Assembly: GCF_019145495.1 (NCBI RefSeq)
Contig: NZ_JAHSTU010000001.1
Location: 248,001 to 312,000, forward strand
DNA: 64,000 nucleotides
Origin: Pseudomonas azerbaijanoccidentalis
Lineage (GTDB): Bacteria > Pseudomonadota > Gammaproteobacteria > Pseudomonadales > Pseudomonadaceae
Direction: 5' to 3'
Position numbers and translations under genes: made by a program. The notes beneath the pieces were generated by a model, which saw nothing but the letters and a program-made list of their open reading frames with translations, made no database searches and had not been told where the DNA came from. This document shows, piece by piece, positions 1 to 9,278 of this stretch. The stretch's first letter is position 1. Every line of letters starts with the position of its first letter.

Positions 1-487
1 CGGCGAGATCCGTGATCGCGAAACCATGGAGCATGCGCTGGCCTTCGCCGACACCGGGCATCTGGTGATCTCCACGCTGCACGCTCACAACGCCAATCAG
101 GCGCTGGACCGTATCATCAATTTTTTCCCTGAGGAGCGCCGAGGGCAATTGCTCAATGACCTGGGCAACAATCTTAAGGCCTGCGTTTCCCAGCGTCTGG
201 TTCGCAGCCGCGACGGGCAGCGCCGGGTGGCGGTGGAGGTCATGCTGGGGACGCCGACCATAGGCGACTTGATTCGGCGCAACGAATTCTCCGAGCTCAA
301 GGGCGTGATAGAGAAATCAGCGGCGCAGGGGATGCAGACGTTTGACGGGGCGTTGTTCGCGCTGGTGGTCGAAGGCGTGATCGATGAGGAAGAAGCGTTG
401 AAACATGCCGACTCTGTGAACAATTTGCGCTTGCGGATGAAATTGCACACGGAGTCCACGCCCGGCGACTGGGGACTCATGGACTGA
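1..487 (+). CDS. pilU: Twitching motility ATPase PilU (3' part)
   Basis: C-terminal part of a PilT/PilU-type secretion ATPase that powers type IV pilus retraction at the inner membrane. The reading frame is open from base 2 and enters the window at GEIRDRETMEHAL, the conserved region after the Walker B/Asp box, followed by TGHLVISTLHAHNANQALDRI with the His box typical of retraction ATPases. The acidic, hydrophilic tail ending in DWGLMD and the RDRETM wording suit PilU better than PilT. The 5' end lies outside the window. The gene ends just before a REP hairpin that may stop transcription. The family is certain; PilU over PilT is by recall of the tail. Confidence 0.9.
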   Translation, partial: GEIRDRETMEHALAFADTGHLVISTLHAHNANQALDRIINFFPEERRGQLLNDLGNNLKACVSQRLVRSRDGQRRVAVEVMLGTPTIGDLIRRNEFSELKGVIEKSAAQGMQTFDGALFALVVEGVIDEEEALKHADSVNNLRLRMKLHTESTPGDWGLMD

Positions 488-499
488 TGCTTACCCCTC

Positions 500-577
500 G
501 TAGGAGCTGCCGCAGGCTGCGATCTTTTGATTCTAAAAAAACAAGATCAAAAGATCGCAGCCTGCGGCAGCTCCTAC
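500..577. repeat. REP hairpin (GTAGGAGCTGC family)
   Basis: Near-perfect inverted repeat. The left arm begins GTAGGAGCTGCCGCAGGC and runs to the GATCTTTTGAT end; the right arm is its reverse complement; a short A-rich loop separates them. It lies between the converging pilU and acetoacetyl-CoA synthetase genes, so it may act as a bidirectional terminator. The same element recurs at least six more times in the window. Confidence 0.9.
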
Positions 578-585
578 AGGGGATT

Positions 586-2541
586 TCAATCCTTGAGTTC
601 CGGACGGTTTCGGAACTGCTCCAATGCCTCTGGGTTAGCCAGTGCATCGGTATTCTTCACCATCTGACCATGCACCACATTGCGCACCGCCAGTTCAACG
701 ACTTTGCCGCTGATGGTCCGAGGGATGTCGGTCACTGCGACAATTTTCGCCGGTACGTGACGTGGTGTGGTGTTGGCGCGAATGACCTGGCGGATCTGCT
801 GTTGCAGTGCTTCATCCAGTTCGACGCCTTCACGCAAGCGTACAAACAGCACCACCCGCACATCGTCCTGCCATTGCTGGCCGATGGCGACGCTGTCGAG
901 CACCTGCGGGACTTTCTCCACCTGACGGTAGATTTCCGCCGTGCCAATGCGCACGCCGCCAGGGTTGAGCACGGCGTCGGAGCGGCCGTGGATCATCATT
1001 GCGCCATGGGGCAGTTGTTCGGCGTAGTCGCCCTGCGCCCATACGCCGGGAAACTGGCTGAAATACGATGCCCGCAGCTTTTCACCGTCCGGGTCATGCC
1101 ACAGACCGATGGGCATCGCCGGGAAGTGCCGGGTGCAGACCAGCTCACCTTTTTCGCCGATGACCGGTTGGCCGTTGTCGTTCCATACCTCGACGGCCAT
1201 GCCCAGGCTCTTACCCATCATTTCGCCGCGCCTGACCGGTGACATCGGGTTGCCGTTGACGAAACAGGAAACGATGTCCGTGCCGCCGGACATGGAGGCC
1301 AGGCACACGTCCGGCTTGAAGTCGCGATAGACATAATCGTAACTCTGGGGCGACAGCGCAGAACCGGTGCAGAGCAAGGTTTTCAGACTGCCAAGGTCAT
1401 GACTTTGGCGAGGTTTGACGCCGCTGCTTTCCAGGGTCGCAAGGTACTTGGGGCTGGTGCCGAAAACGCTGATGCGCTCGTCGTCGATCAGGTCGACCAA
1501 ACGCTCTGGGTCTGGCTGGAACGGTGAACCGTCGTACAGCACCACCGCGCTGCCGACCGCGAGGGCCGAGACCAGCCAGTTCCACATCATCCAGCCGCAC
1601 GTGGTGTAGTAGAACAGCCGTTCACCGGGACCGAGATCACCGTGCAGGCCGTGTTCCTTGACGTGTTGCAGCAACACGCCACCGGTGCTGTGGATGATGC
1701 ATTTCGGTACGCCGGTGGTGCCGCTGGAATAGAGGATGTACAGGGGATGATTGAAGGGCACCGGGACGAAATCCGGCTCGCCGCCGGGGAAGTAGAAGTC
1801 GTCCCACAGTGTGACGTTGGCCGTTGTGTGAAAATCCTCGATCCGCGTTTCGGGGCGCGCGTAAGGCACGATGATCAATTGCTGCAACGACGGCAGGCGC
1901 TCCAGGATTTCGTTGACCTTGGCGGTTTGTTCGATGTCCTTGCCGGCGTAGCGATAGCCTGCGCAGGTCACCAGCACTTTCGGTTCGATCTGGCCGAAGC
2001 GGTCGATCACGCCTTGGGTGCCGAAGTCTGGCGAAGAGCACGACCAAATGGCCCCAAGGCTGGTGGTGGCGAGCAATGCCACCAGGGTCTGCCAAGTGTT
2101 GGGCATGCACGCGGCGACGCGATCACCGACGCCCACGCCGGCCGCTTGCAAACCGTTTTGAAAACCGGCGACGTGCTCGGCCAGTTCGGCCCAGGTCAAC
2201 TGTTCGCGCTGGCCGTTCTCGGCCACGGCGACTACCGCCACGGCGTCGTCGCGACGGCGCAGCAAGTGTTCAGCGAAGTTCAGGGTGGCGCCGGGAAACC
2301 ACTGGGCGCTGGGCATTTGCGCGCCTTCGAGCAAAACCGCGTCGGGTTGCTCATGGAAACGAATATCGAAGAAATCGACGATGGCCTGCCAGAAGTCGCC
2401 GCGCTGGTCGATGGACCATTGATGCAGGGCAGGGTAGTCGTCGATGTGCACATGATGCCGCTGATTGATGAAACGCCGAAAGGCTTCCATGCGGGTCTTG
2501 CCGATGCGTTCGGCGCTGGGTTGCCAGAGGATGTCGGACAT
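586..2541 (-). CDS. Acetoacetyl-CoA synthetase
   Basis: Acyl-CoA synthetase of the ANL superfamily, predicted to activate acetoacetate with ATP and CoA to acetoacetyl-CoA in the cytoplasm. Visible motifs are the phosphate loop YSSGTTGVPKCIIHS, the GWMMWNW segment, the WAQGDYAE hinge region with GRSDAVLNPGGVRIG, and the C-terminal TISGK with the acyl-adenylation lysine. The N-terminal ACAS-like domain contains FAEHLLRRRDDAVAVV. Length is 651 residues, normal for the family. I start at MSDILWQPS (2541), which has AGAGG at the right distance, and not at the upstream in-frame Met. It follows bdhA after a REP hairpin, so it may be co-transcribed or separately promoted. Together with the dehydrogenase and permease it completes 3-hydroxybutyrate use. 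Confidence 0.9.
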   Translation of the reverse strand: MSDILWQPSAERIGKTRMEAFRRFINQRHHVHIDDYPALHQWSIDQRGDFWQAIVDFFDIRFHEQPDAVLLEGAQMPSAQWFPGATLNFAEHLLRRRDDAVAVVAVAENGQREQLTWAELAEHVAGFQNGLQAAGVGVGDRVAACMPNTWQTLVALLATTSLGAIWSCSSPDFGTQGVIDRFGQIEPKVLVTCAGYRYAGKDIEQTAKVNEILERLPSLQQLIIVPYARPETRIEDFHTTANVTLWDDFYFPGGEPDFVPVPFNHPLYILYSSGTTGVPKCIIHSTGGVLLQHVKEHGLHGDLGPGERLFYYTTCGWMMWNWLVSALAVGSAVVLYDGSPFQPDPERLVDLIDDERISVFGTSPKYLATLESSGVKPRQSHDLGSLKTLLCTGSALSPQSYDYVYRDFKPDVCLASMSGGTDIVSCFVNGNPMSPVRRGEMMGKSLGMAVEVWNDNGQPVIGEKGELVCTRHFPAMPIGLWHDPDGEKLRASYFSQFPGVWAQGDYAEQLPHGAMMIHGRSDAVLNPGGVRIGTAEIYRQVEKVPQVLDSVAIGQQWQDDVRVVLFVRLREGVELDEALQQQIRQVIRANTTPRHVPAKIVAVTDIPRTISGKVVELAVRNVVHGQMVKNTDALANPEALEQFRNRPELKD

Positions 2542-2577
2542 GGTTTGCCTCTTGTTGTTGGCGAGTGCTGCACACTC

Positions 2578-2643
2578 GATCGCTATCAGGCCAGCTCCCA
2601 CAAGAAACCGTATTTCAAATGTGGGAGCCAGGCTGCTGGCGAT
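2578..2643. repeat. REP-like hairpin (CCAGCTCCCAC family)
   Basis: Imperfect inverted repeat with arms ATCGCTATCAGGCCAGCTCCCAC and the matching GTGGGAGCCAGG..GGCGAT, about 20 bases of loop. It lies between bdhA and the acetoacetyl-CoA synthetase gene. It belongs to the same group as the hairpins at 6561 and 57343. Confidence 0.75.
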
Positions 2644-2669
2644 GAACGATAACGCGGTCTAGCAGCCAA

Positions 2670-3443
2670 TCACTGCGCCAACCACCCCCCATCAATGTTC
2701 CACGCCGCACCCCGCACCTGAGCGCCGGCTTCACTGCACAAGAACAACACCAACTCGCCCAATTGCGGCGGGGTCACAAATTCCAGCGACGGTTGCTTCT
2801 CGGCCAGCAGATCATGCTGCGCCTGCTGCGGGTCGATCCCGGTGGCGGCGCGATCATCGATCTGTTTTTGCACCAGCGGCGTCAACACCCAACCCGGGCA
2901 AATCGCGTTGCAAGTGACGTTACTGGTGGCGGTTTCCAGGGCCACGACTTTGGTCAAGCCGATCACGCCATGCTTGGCGGCAACGTAAGCAGCTTTGCCT
3001 GTCGACCCCACCAGGCCATGCACCGACGCAATGTTGATCACCCGGCCCCAGCCCTTGGCGCGCATGCCCGGCAGGCTCAGGCGGGTGCTGTGAAACACCG
3101 ACGACAGGTTGATCGCGATGATCGAATCCCAGCGCTCGACCGGGAACTCGTCCACCGGCGCCACGTGCTGGATGCCGGCGTTGTTGACCAGAATGTCGAC
3201 ACCGCCGAATTCACGGTCGGCGTAGGCAATCATGTCGGCTATCTGCGACGGGTCGCTGACGTCGGCCGGGTGATGGCCGACCTTGCCGCCAAACTGCTTT
3301 ACTTCGGCGATGACCTTGGATGCGTCGCCGAAACCATTGAGGATCAGATTGGCCCCGGCCTTGGCCAGGCTTAGGGCAATCCCCAAGCCGATGCCGCTGG
3401 TGGAGCCGGTTACCAGTGCGGTCTTGCCCGAAAGAGTCGTCAT
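2670..3443 (-). CDS. bdhA: D-3-hydroxybutyrate dehydrogenase
   Basis: Short-chain dehydrogenase that oxidises (R)-3-hydroxybutyrate to acetoacetate with NAD. The Rossmann motif TGSTSGIGLGIA is at about residues 12-23, NNAG at about 86, the catalytic Ser in INIASVHG, and the YVAAK Tyr/Lys pair at about 150. The PGWVLTPLV and EKQPSLEFVTP segments are characteristic of the 3-hydroxybutyrate subgroup. Length is 257 residues. The start at MTTLSGKTA has GAGG seven bases upstream. It lies seven bases downstream of the permease gene, so the two form one transcription unit. Confidence 0.93.
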   Translation of the reverse strand: MTTLSGKTALVTGSTSGIGLGIALSLAKAGANLILNGFGDASKVIAEVKQFGGKVGHHPADVSDPSQIADMIAYADREFGGVDILVNNAGIQHVAPVDEFPVERWDSIIAINLSSVFHSTRLSLPGMRAKGWGRVINIASVHGLVGSTGKAAYVAAKHGVIGLTKVVALETATSNVTCNAICPGWVLTPLVQKQIDDRAATGIDPQQAQHDLLAEKQPSLEFVTPPQLGELVLFLCSEAGAQVRGAAWNIDGGWLAQ

Positions 3444-3450
3444 CAATGCC

Positions 3451-4842
3451 TCACACAATGCCAGTGGCGTAGAAAGTGCCGATCACCACGAAAACCGCCA
3501 GGGTCTTGATCAGCGTAATACAGAAAATGTCTTTATAGGCCTCACGGTGGGTCAGGCCGGTCACCGCGAGCAACGTGATCACCGCGCCGTTGTGCGGCAG
3601 GGTGTCCATGCCACCGCTGGCCATGGAGGCCACGCGGTGCAGCACTTCCAACGGGATGTTGGCGGCATGGGCCGCCGCGATGAACTGCTCGGACATGGCC
3701 GCCAGCGCGATGCTCATGCCACCCGAGGCGGAACCGGTGATACCGGCCAGCAAGGTGACGGTAATCGCTTCGTTAACCAGCGGATTGGGAATGCTCTTGA
3801 GCCAGTCGGCCAGCACCAGGAAGCCTGGCAGCGAGGCAATTACCGCACCGAAGCCGTATTCCGAAGCGGTGTTCATCGCCGCCAGCAAGGCACCGCTGAC
3901 CGCACTTTTGCTGCCTTCGGCGAGTTTGCTGCTGATGGCCTTGTAGCCGAACGCCAGGACCATGAGGATGCCGACCAGCAACGCGGCCTGAACCGCCCAG
4001 ATGGCAGTCAGTTTGGCGATTTCCGTGGTCACCGGCGTGGCCATGCCCGGCAGCGCCAGGCTGTGGGTCTTGCCGTACCACTGTGGAATCCACTGGGTGA
4101 ACAGCAGGTTCATGATGCCCACGGCCAACAGCGGCGACAGAGCGATCCAGGGGTTGGGCAGCTTGATGTCGGCGGCGGTTTCCGGCTCGTTGCGCAGTTC
4201 GGTGCCATAACCCTCACCGGAGCGTTGTGCTTTGTTGCGCTGGCGCTGGAGAAACAGCATGCCGGCACAGAACACGAAAATCGTGCCGATTACACCCAGC
4301 CATGGTGCCGCCCAGGCGGTGGTGTTGAAGAACGTGGTCGGGATGATGTTCTGGATCTGCGGGGTGCCGGGCAGGGCGTCCATGGTGAACGAGAACGCGC
4401 CCAAGGCGATGGTCGCTGGGATCAGGCGCTTGGGGATATTGCTCTGGCGGAACATTTCAGCGGCAAACGGATAAACCGCGAACACCACCACAAACAGCGA
4501 CACGCCGCCGTAAGTGAGCAGGGCGCAGACCAGCACGATCACCAACATGGCCTGGCGCGTGCCGAGCAAACGAATCGCGGCTGCGACGATGGAGCGCGAG
4601 AAACCGGACAGCTCGATGAGCTTGCCGAATACGGCGCCAAGCAGGAATACCGGGAAGTACAGCTTGATAAAGCCAACCATTTTTTCCATGAACACACCGG
4701 TGAAGGCAGGTGCGACGGCGGAAGGGTCGGTCAACAGAACGGCGCCGAGGGCGGCAATCGGGGCAAAAAGGATAACGCTGTAGCCACGGTAAGCAGCCAG
4801 CATCAGCAGCGCGAGGGCTGCCAAGGCAATGATCACACTCAT
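3451..4842 (-). CDS. GntP-family permease, probable 3-hydroxybutyrate transporter
   Basis: Inner-membrane permease of the GntP (gluconate:H+ symporter) family with about 12-14 hydrophobic segments over 463 residues. Recognisable family features are the N-terminal RGYSVILFAPIAALGA, the GVFMEKMVGFIKLYFPVFLLGAVFGKL stretch and the TMDALPGTPQIQN loop. The family imports gluconate, fructuronate or hydroxy acids. Being first in an operon with bdhA and an acetoacetyl-CoA synthetase, its substrate is most likely D-3-hydroxybutyrate; that is inference. A sigma-54 type promoter lies about 57 bases upstream, and a sigma-54 activator is encoded next door. Confidence 0.88.
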   Translation of the reverse strand: MSVIIALAALALLMLAAYRGYSVILFAPIAALGAVLLTDPSAVAPAFTGVFMEKMVGFIKLYFPVFLLGAVFGKLIELSGFSRSIVAAAIRLLGTRQAMLVIVLVCALLTYGGVSLFVVVFAVYPFAAEMFRQSNIPKRLIPATIALGAFSFTMDALPGTPQIQNIIPTTFFNTTAWAAPWLGVIGTIFVFCAGMLFLQRQRNKAQRSGEGYGTELRNEPETAADIKLPNPWIALSPLLAVGIMNLLFTQWIPQWYGKTHSLALPGMATPVTTEIAKLTAIWAVQAALLVGILMVLAFGYKAISSKLAEGSKSAVSGALLAAMNTASEYGFGAVIASLPGFLVLADWLKSIPNPLVNEAITVTLLAGITGSASGGMSIALAAMSEQFIAAAHAANIPLEVLHRVASMASGGMDTLPHNGAVITLLAVTGLTHREAYKDIFCITLIKTLAVFVVIGTFYATGIV

Positions 4843-4898
4843 GGTGTGTCTCCTGGATTGTTATTTTTTTAAGGTAGTACGATGTGGGGAGGGGCTAT

Positions 4899-4914
4899 AG
4901 CGAGTTTCGTGCCA
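4899..4914 (-). promoter_or_regulatory. Sigma-54 (-24/-12) promoter of the permease-bdhA operon
   Basis: On the minus strand the sequence reads TGGCACGAAACTCGCT, which matches TGGCACR-N4-TTGCW with a single mismatch in the -12 element. The GG and GC doublets are correctly spaced. It lies about 57 bases before the permease start, and the adjacent gene encodes a sigma-54 activator with an intact GAFTGA loop. Confidence 0.75.
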
Positions 4915-4995
4915 AAAGCATAAGGCATTGAAATATAAGGATTTATTGTTCTTGGAAAGATTGGCTGTCTCTGTTTGGAGATTTTTTTGTGCCTG

Positions 4996-5073
4996 AAAAG
5001 ATCGCAGCCTGCGGCAGCTCCTACAGGGAAACGCTAAAACCCTTGTAGGAGCTGCCGCAGGCTGCGATCTTTT
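4996..5073. repeat. REP hairpin (GTAGGAGCTGC family)
   Basis: Two perfectly complementary arms of about 30 bases (AAAAGATCGCAGCCTGCGGC and its complement) around a 17-base loop. It lies just downstream of the regulator gene and upstream of the permease promoter, so it probably terminates regulator transcripts. Confidence 0.9.
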
Positions 5074-5111
5074 GACCTGTGAAATATCTATAAATAGAGA
5101 TGCGTATCTCG

Positions 5112-6527
5112 TTATGGAGACTCAGCAATCCCCAACGCCACCATTTTCTTGTACAGCGTCGACCGCCCAAGCCCCAGCCGCGCCGCCGCTTCAATCACCT
5201 TGCCCCCGCATTGCGCCAGGGTGGTTTCGATCAAGTGCCGGTCGAAGCGCTCCCGCGCCGCGCTGAACGTCTCGTGTTCCAGCGGCTCGAGGGGCAATGG
5301 CGCCACGCGCTCAACCGGGGTAAACGTCCCGATGGCGGCGCGGATGTCCGTTGCCGAAAGCCGCAGGTCATCACTGAGCAACGCGGCCCGCTCCAACACG
5401 TTGCGCAGTTCGCGAATGTTTCCCGGCCAGGCGTGTTGCCCGAGCAGATCCAGCGCTTCACTGTGCAACTCGTGCTGACTGCGCAGTTCTTCAAGGATCG
5501 CCTCGCTGAGCGCTGGCAAGTCGTCGAGACGGTCGCGAAGCGGTGGCACCTGGATTGGCAAGACATTGAGGCGGTAATACAAATCCGCACGAAACTCGCC
5601 GCGCTTGATCGCCGCTTCTAGGTCGGTCGAGGTTGCAGCGATCACCCGCACATCGCTCTGGATCACCTCGTTAGAGCCCACCGGTTCGAATTCCTTTTCC
5701 TGCAACACGCGCAATAATTTACTTTGCAGCGGTAACGGCATGTCGCCGATTTCATCGAGAAACAACGTGCCGCCCTGGGCGATTTGCAACTTGCCGGCGC
5801 GGCCCTTGCGATCAGCGCCGGTAAAGGCCCCCGGTGCTGTGCCGAAGAACTCGGCCTCGAGCAACGATTCCGGAATCGCCGCGCTGTTGATGCTGACAAA
5901 CGCCTTGTGCGCTCGCGGCGAAGCATTGTGGATCGCCTGCGCCAGCAACTCCTTTCCGGTGCCGGTTTCGCCGAGCAACAACACCGGGGATTCGGTGCTG
6001 GCGCTGCGCCGGGCACGCCGTTTGACTTCAAGGCTGGCGGCGCTGGTGCCAATGAAGTGGGCGAAGTTGTATTTGGTCTGCCGCGCCCGCAACAGTGAGC
6101 GGGTCGATGCCAATTCTTCCTGCATGCTCATGTAACGTTTGAGCATCGGCGAGAGACTTCGCAATTCATCGAACAGGGCAAAGCCGATCGCGCCGATGAC
6201 TTCGCCGGCATCGTCATGAATCGGCAGGCGCATGACCACCAAGGGTTCTTTGGGCGTGTCCTGCATGTCGAGCAGGATCGGCCGGCCGGTGCGCACCACT
6301 TCACGCAGCAGGCTGCCGGGGATCACGCTTTCGCAGGCCTTGCCGATGGCGCCCTCGGCCGATTGCAGGCCGAAGCGCCGGGCATAGCGCTCGTTCATCC
6401 AGACGATGTTGGCGTCGCGGTCGACGATCACCGTGCCTTCACTCGACTGCTCGATGATCTCGAACAACGAGCGGATCGCCAGCAGGCGGACGCGCTGGTA
6501 GTCCTTGAGGCTTTCGGTGGTGTTCAT
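5112..6527 (-). CDS. Sigma-54 dependent activator (PAS-AAA+-Fis HTH)
   Basis: Enhancer-binding regulator of 471 residues. An N-terminal PAS domain (about 20-120, VDRDANIVWMNERYARRFG) probably senses a ligand. A central AAA+ domain follows with Walker A GETGTGKE, the sigma-54-contacting loop GAFTGAD, Walker B GGTLFLDEIGDMP and the arginine-finger segment FRADLYYRLNV. The C-terminus is a Fis-type helix-turn-helix (GKVIEAAARLGLGRSTLYKK). It lies upstream of, and in the same direction as, the permease-bdhA operon, which carries a sigma-54 promoter. It is therefore the likely activator of 3-hydroxybutyrate catabolism. The ligand is unknown. Confidence 0.92.
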   Translation of the reverse strand: MNTTESLKDYQRVRLLAIRSLFEIIEQSSEGTVIVDRDANIVWMNERYARRFGLQSAEGAIGKACESVIPGSLLREVVRTGRPILLDMQDTPKEPLVVMRLPIHDDAGEVIGAIGFALFDELRSLSPMLKRYMSMQEELASTRSLLRARQTKYNFAHFIGTSAASLEVKRRARRSASTESPVLLLGETGTGKELLAQAIHNASPRAHKAFVSINSAAIPESLLEAEFFGTAPGAFTGADRKGRAGKLQIAQGGTLFLDEIGDMPLPLQSKLLRVLQEKEFEPVGSNEVIQSDVRVIAATSTDLEAAIKRGEFRADLYYRLNVLPIQVPPLRDRLDDLPALSEAILEELRSQHELHSEALDLLGQHAWPGNIRELRNVLERAALLSDDLRLSATDIRAAIGTFTPVERVAPLPLEPLEHETFSAARERFDRHLIETTLAQCGGKVIEAAARLGLGRSTLYKKMVALGIAESP

Positions 6528-6560
6528 GGAATATCGGTCCTGATTTTAGGTTGTCACTAC

Positions 6561-6636
6561 CGGCCTCATCGCGGGCAAGCCCGCTCCCACAGGTTTTGTG
6601 CGTTCCCTGTGGGAGCGGGCTTGCCCGCGATGGCCG
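6561..6636. repeat. REP hairpin (CGGGCTTGCCCGCG family)
   Basis: Inverted repeat with arms CATCGCGGGCAAGCCCGCTC and its complement, continuing CCCACAGG/CCTGTGGG around a short loop. It sits between the sigma-54 regulator start and the end of yejF. Confidence 0.9.
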
Positions 6637-6663
6637 CGACCCGGTTCAATGTCATGCGCCGGA

Positions 6664-8241
6664 TTATGCCTGCCCCACATGCGCCGCCGCCAACAGCTCC
6701 TTGGTGTACGGATGCTGCGGCGCATCGAATACGTCGTGGCTGGCACCGCTTTCCACCACCTTGCCATCCTTGACCACGATCATGTCGTGCGCCAGGGCGC
6801 GGACCACCGCCAGGTCATGGCTGATGAACAGGTAGGTCAGGCCATGTTTTTCCTGAAGCTGACGGAGCAGGGCGACCACCTGTTTTTGCACCGTGCGGTC
6901 CAGCGCCGAGGTCGGTTCGTCGAGCAGAATCAAAGCCGGTTTCAGCACCAGCGCCCGGGCAATCGCAATGCGTTGGCGCTGGCCACCTGAAAACTCGTGG
7001 GGATAGCGATGACGGCTTTGCGGGTCCAGGCCAACTTCCTGCAAAGCCCGAATCACCTCGGCATTGCACTCTTCGGCGCTTAACTGGCTATGCACCTCCA
7101 GGCCTTCGCAAATAATCTGCTCTACCGACATTCGGGGGCTGAGGCTGCCGAAGGGGTCCTGGAACACCACCTGCATTTTCTTGCGCCATGGCCGTAGTTC
7201 TTTCTGCGACAAGCCATCGAGCGCTTCACCCTGAAAACGGATGCTGCCTTCGGAATCCAGCAGGCGCAGGATCGCCTGGCCCAGCGTCGATTTGCCCGAC
7301 CCGGATTCGCCAACGATGCCCAGGGTCTTGCCACGCTGGATGCTCAAGCTGATGCCGTCTACTGCATTCAAAAACGTCTTCTTGCGAAACAGTCCGCCAC
7401 CCACGGTGAATTGCACGCGCAGGTCGTCCACTTCCAGCACTTTCTCGCGCTCGTCCCGCGGCAACGCTTCACCCTCGGGCTCGGCGTTCAGCAGCACGCA
7501 ACTGTAGGGGTGTTTCGGTTCGGTAAAAATGGTCTCGCACGTGGCTTGCTCGACAATTTCCCCGGCCTTCATCACGCAGACCCGCTGGGCAATGCTGCGC
7601 ACCAGATTGAGGTCGTGGCTGATCAGCAGCAATGACATGCCGAGCCGCCGCTGCAATGATTTGAGCAGCAACAGAATCTTGCGCTGTACGGTAACGTCGA
7701 GCGCGGTGGTGGGTTCGTCCGCAATCAACAGCTCCGGCTCGCAGGCCAGGGCCATGGCGATCATCACTCGCTGACGCTGGCCGCCGGACAGTTGATGGGG
7801 ATAAGCCTTTAGCCGTTCTTGCGGTTTCTGGATGCCCACCAGATGCAGCAGCTCAAGAATCCGCGCCTGTGCCGCTTTGCCGGCCATGCCTTTGTGCACG
7901 AGCAGGGTTTCGCCAATTTGTTTTTCGATGCTGTGCAGAGGATTCAAGGAGGTCATCGGCTCCTGGAAGATCATCGCAATCCGGTTACCGCGCAGTTCAC
8001 GCAATTTCTTGGCGTCGGCACCCACCAGTTCCTGGCCTCGATAGCGGATGCTCCCGGTCGTCTCGGTCCCGCATTCAGGCAGCAATTGCAGGATCGAGTG
8101 CGCAGTTACCGATTTGCCTGAGCCGGACTCACCCACCAGCGCCAGGCACTCGCCGGGGTGAATGTCCAGGCACAGATTACGCACGACGGTCTGGCCGCTG
8201 AAGGCTACGCTGAGGTCACGGATTTCGATCAGATTGGTCAT
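6664..8241 (-). CDS. yejF: Peptide ABC transporter, fused double ATPase YejF
   Basis: Cytoplasmic ATPase of a peptide/oligopeptide importer, with two ABC domains in one chain (525 residues). Each half has a Walker A (GESGSGKS near residues 35 and 315) and an ABC signature ([16 protein letters not shown]), followed by ADEPTTALD and LDEPTSALD. The start at [10 protein letters not shown] (8241) fits family N-termini better than the upstream Met. It is last in a tight operon after yejE, yejB and the binding-protein gene. The E. coli system takes up peptide-nucleotides such as microcin C and other peptides; the substrate here is unknown. Confidence 0.92.
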   Translation of the reverse strand: MTNLIEIRDLSVAFSGQTVVRNLCLDIHPGECLALVGESGSGKSVTAHSILQLLPECGTETTGSIRYRGQELVGADAKKLRELRGNRIAMIFQEPMTSLNPLHSIEKQIGETLLVHKGMAGKAAQARILELLHLVGIQKPQERLKAYPHQLSGGQRQRVMIAMALACEPELLIADEPTTALDVTVQRKILLLLKSLQRRLGMSLLLISHDLNLVRSIAQRVCVMKAGEIVEQATCETIFTEPKHPYSCVLLNAEPEGEALPRDEREKVLEVDDLRVQFTVGGGLFRKKTFLNAVDGISLSIQRGKTLGIVGESGSGKSTLGQAILRLLDSEGSIRFQGEALDGLSQKELRPWRKKMQVVFQDPFGSLSPRMSVEQIICEGLEVHSQLSAEECNAEVIRALQEVGLDPQSRHRYPHEFSGGQRQRIAIARALVLKPALILLDEPTSALDRTVQKQVVALLRQLQEKHGLTYLFISHDLAVVRALAHDMIVVKDGKVVESGASHDVFDAPQHPYTKELLAAAHVGQA

Positions 8242-8255
8242 GTCTACAGTCCGTA

Positions 8256-9278
8256 TCAAGACCGTGGATCAAAGGCGTCGCGCAGCGCTTCGCCAATGAA
8301 CACGAGTAAAGAAAGAATCAGCGCCAGGGTGAAAAACGCAGTCAACCCCAGCCACGGTGCTTGCAGGTTTTGCTTGCCTTGGCCGATCAATTCGCCCAGG
8401 GATGCGCTGCCGGCCGGCATGCCGAAACCGAGGAAGTCCAGTGCTGTGAGGGTCGATATGGCGCCGGTGAGAATGAACGGCAGATAGCTCAAGGTCGCGT
8501 TCATGGCGTTGGGCAGGATGTGCCGCACGATCACCTTGCGATCGCTCAGGCCCAGCGCTCGCGCCGCCTTGACGTATTCCAGATTGCGGCCGCGCAGGAA
8601 CTCGGCGCGCACCACATCCACCAGCGCCAGCCATGAAAACAGCGCCATGATCCCCAGTAGCCACCAGAAGTTCGGCTCAACGAACCCCGACAAAATAATC
8701 AGCAAATAGAGCACCGGCAGGCCGGACCAGACTTCCAGCAACCGCTGGCCCAGCAAATCCACCCAGCCGCCGTAATAGCCTTGCAGGGCACCAGCGGCGA
8801 TGCCGATCAACGCACTGACCAATGTCAACATCAAGGCAAACAGAATCGACACCCGCGCACCGAAAATCACCCGGGCCAAAACGTCCCTTGCCTGGTCGTC
8901 GGTGCCCAGCCAGTTCACTTCCGAAGGCGGGCTCGGTGCAGGTTTGTTCAGGTCATAGTTAGGCGTGTCATCGCTGAACGGGATCGGCGGGAACAGCAGC
9001 CAGCCGCCGTCTTTCTTGATCAGTTTCTGCACGTAGTCGCTGCGGTAATCGGCCTGGAACGGCAGTTGCCCGCCGAACTCCTGTTCGGTGTAGCGCTTGA
9101 TGGCAGGGAAGTACAGAGAGCCTTGATAACTGACCACCAAGGGCTTGTCGTTGGCGATGAGTTCGCCGCCCAGGGTCAACAGGAACAAGCCGACAAACAA
9201 CCACAGGGACCACCAGCCACGGCGGTTTTTCTTGAAACGTTCGAATCGACGTCGGCCTAACGGCGAAAGCTTGAACAT
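8256..9278 (-). CDS. yejE: Peptide ABC transporter permease YejE
   Basis: Inner-membrane permease of the DppC/OppC type, 340 residues. There is an N-terminal basic segment and a first membrane helix (WWSLWLFVGLFLLTLGGELIA), then a large periplasmic loop of about 110 residues containing SLYFPAIKRYTEQEFGG, which is typical of YejE, and then a five-helix BPD domain with the EAA loop (DVVRAEFLRGRNLEYVKAARALGLS). The start ATG overlaps the yejB stop as TGATG, implying translational coupling. I discard the 17-residue upstream extension. Confidence 0.93.
   Translation of the reverse strand: MFKLSPLGRRRFERFKKNRRGWWSLWLFVGLFLLTLGGELIANDKPLVVSYQGSLYFPAIKRYTEQEFGGQLPFQADYRSDYVQKLIKKDGGWLLFPPIPFSDDTPNYDLNKPAPSPPSEVNWLGTDDQARDVLARVIFGARVSILFALMLTLVSALIGIAAGALQGYYGGWVDLLGQRLLEVWSGLPVLYLLIILSGFVEPNFWWLLGIMALFSWLALVDVVRAEFLRGRNLEYVKAARALGLSDRKVIVRHILPNAMNATLSYLPFILTGAISTLTALDFLGFGMPAGSASLGELIGQGKQNLQAPWLGLTAFFTLALILSLLVFIGEALRDAFDPRS

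Noticed and set aside
3283..4872. Long antisense open frames (also 58460-59920 plus, 60687-62561 minus, 1642-2652 plus, 24875-25969 plus)
   Set aside because: They mirror well-recognised genes on the other strand, lack ribosome sites and have Arg/His/Gln-rich low-complexity wording typical of shadow frames in GC-rich DNA.
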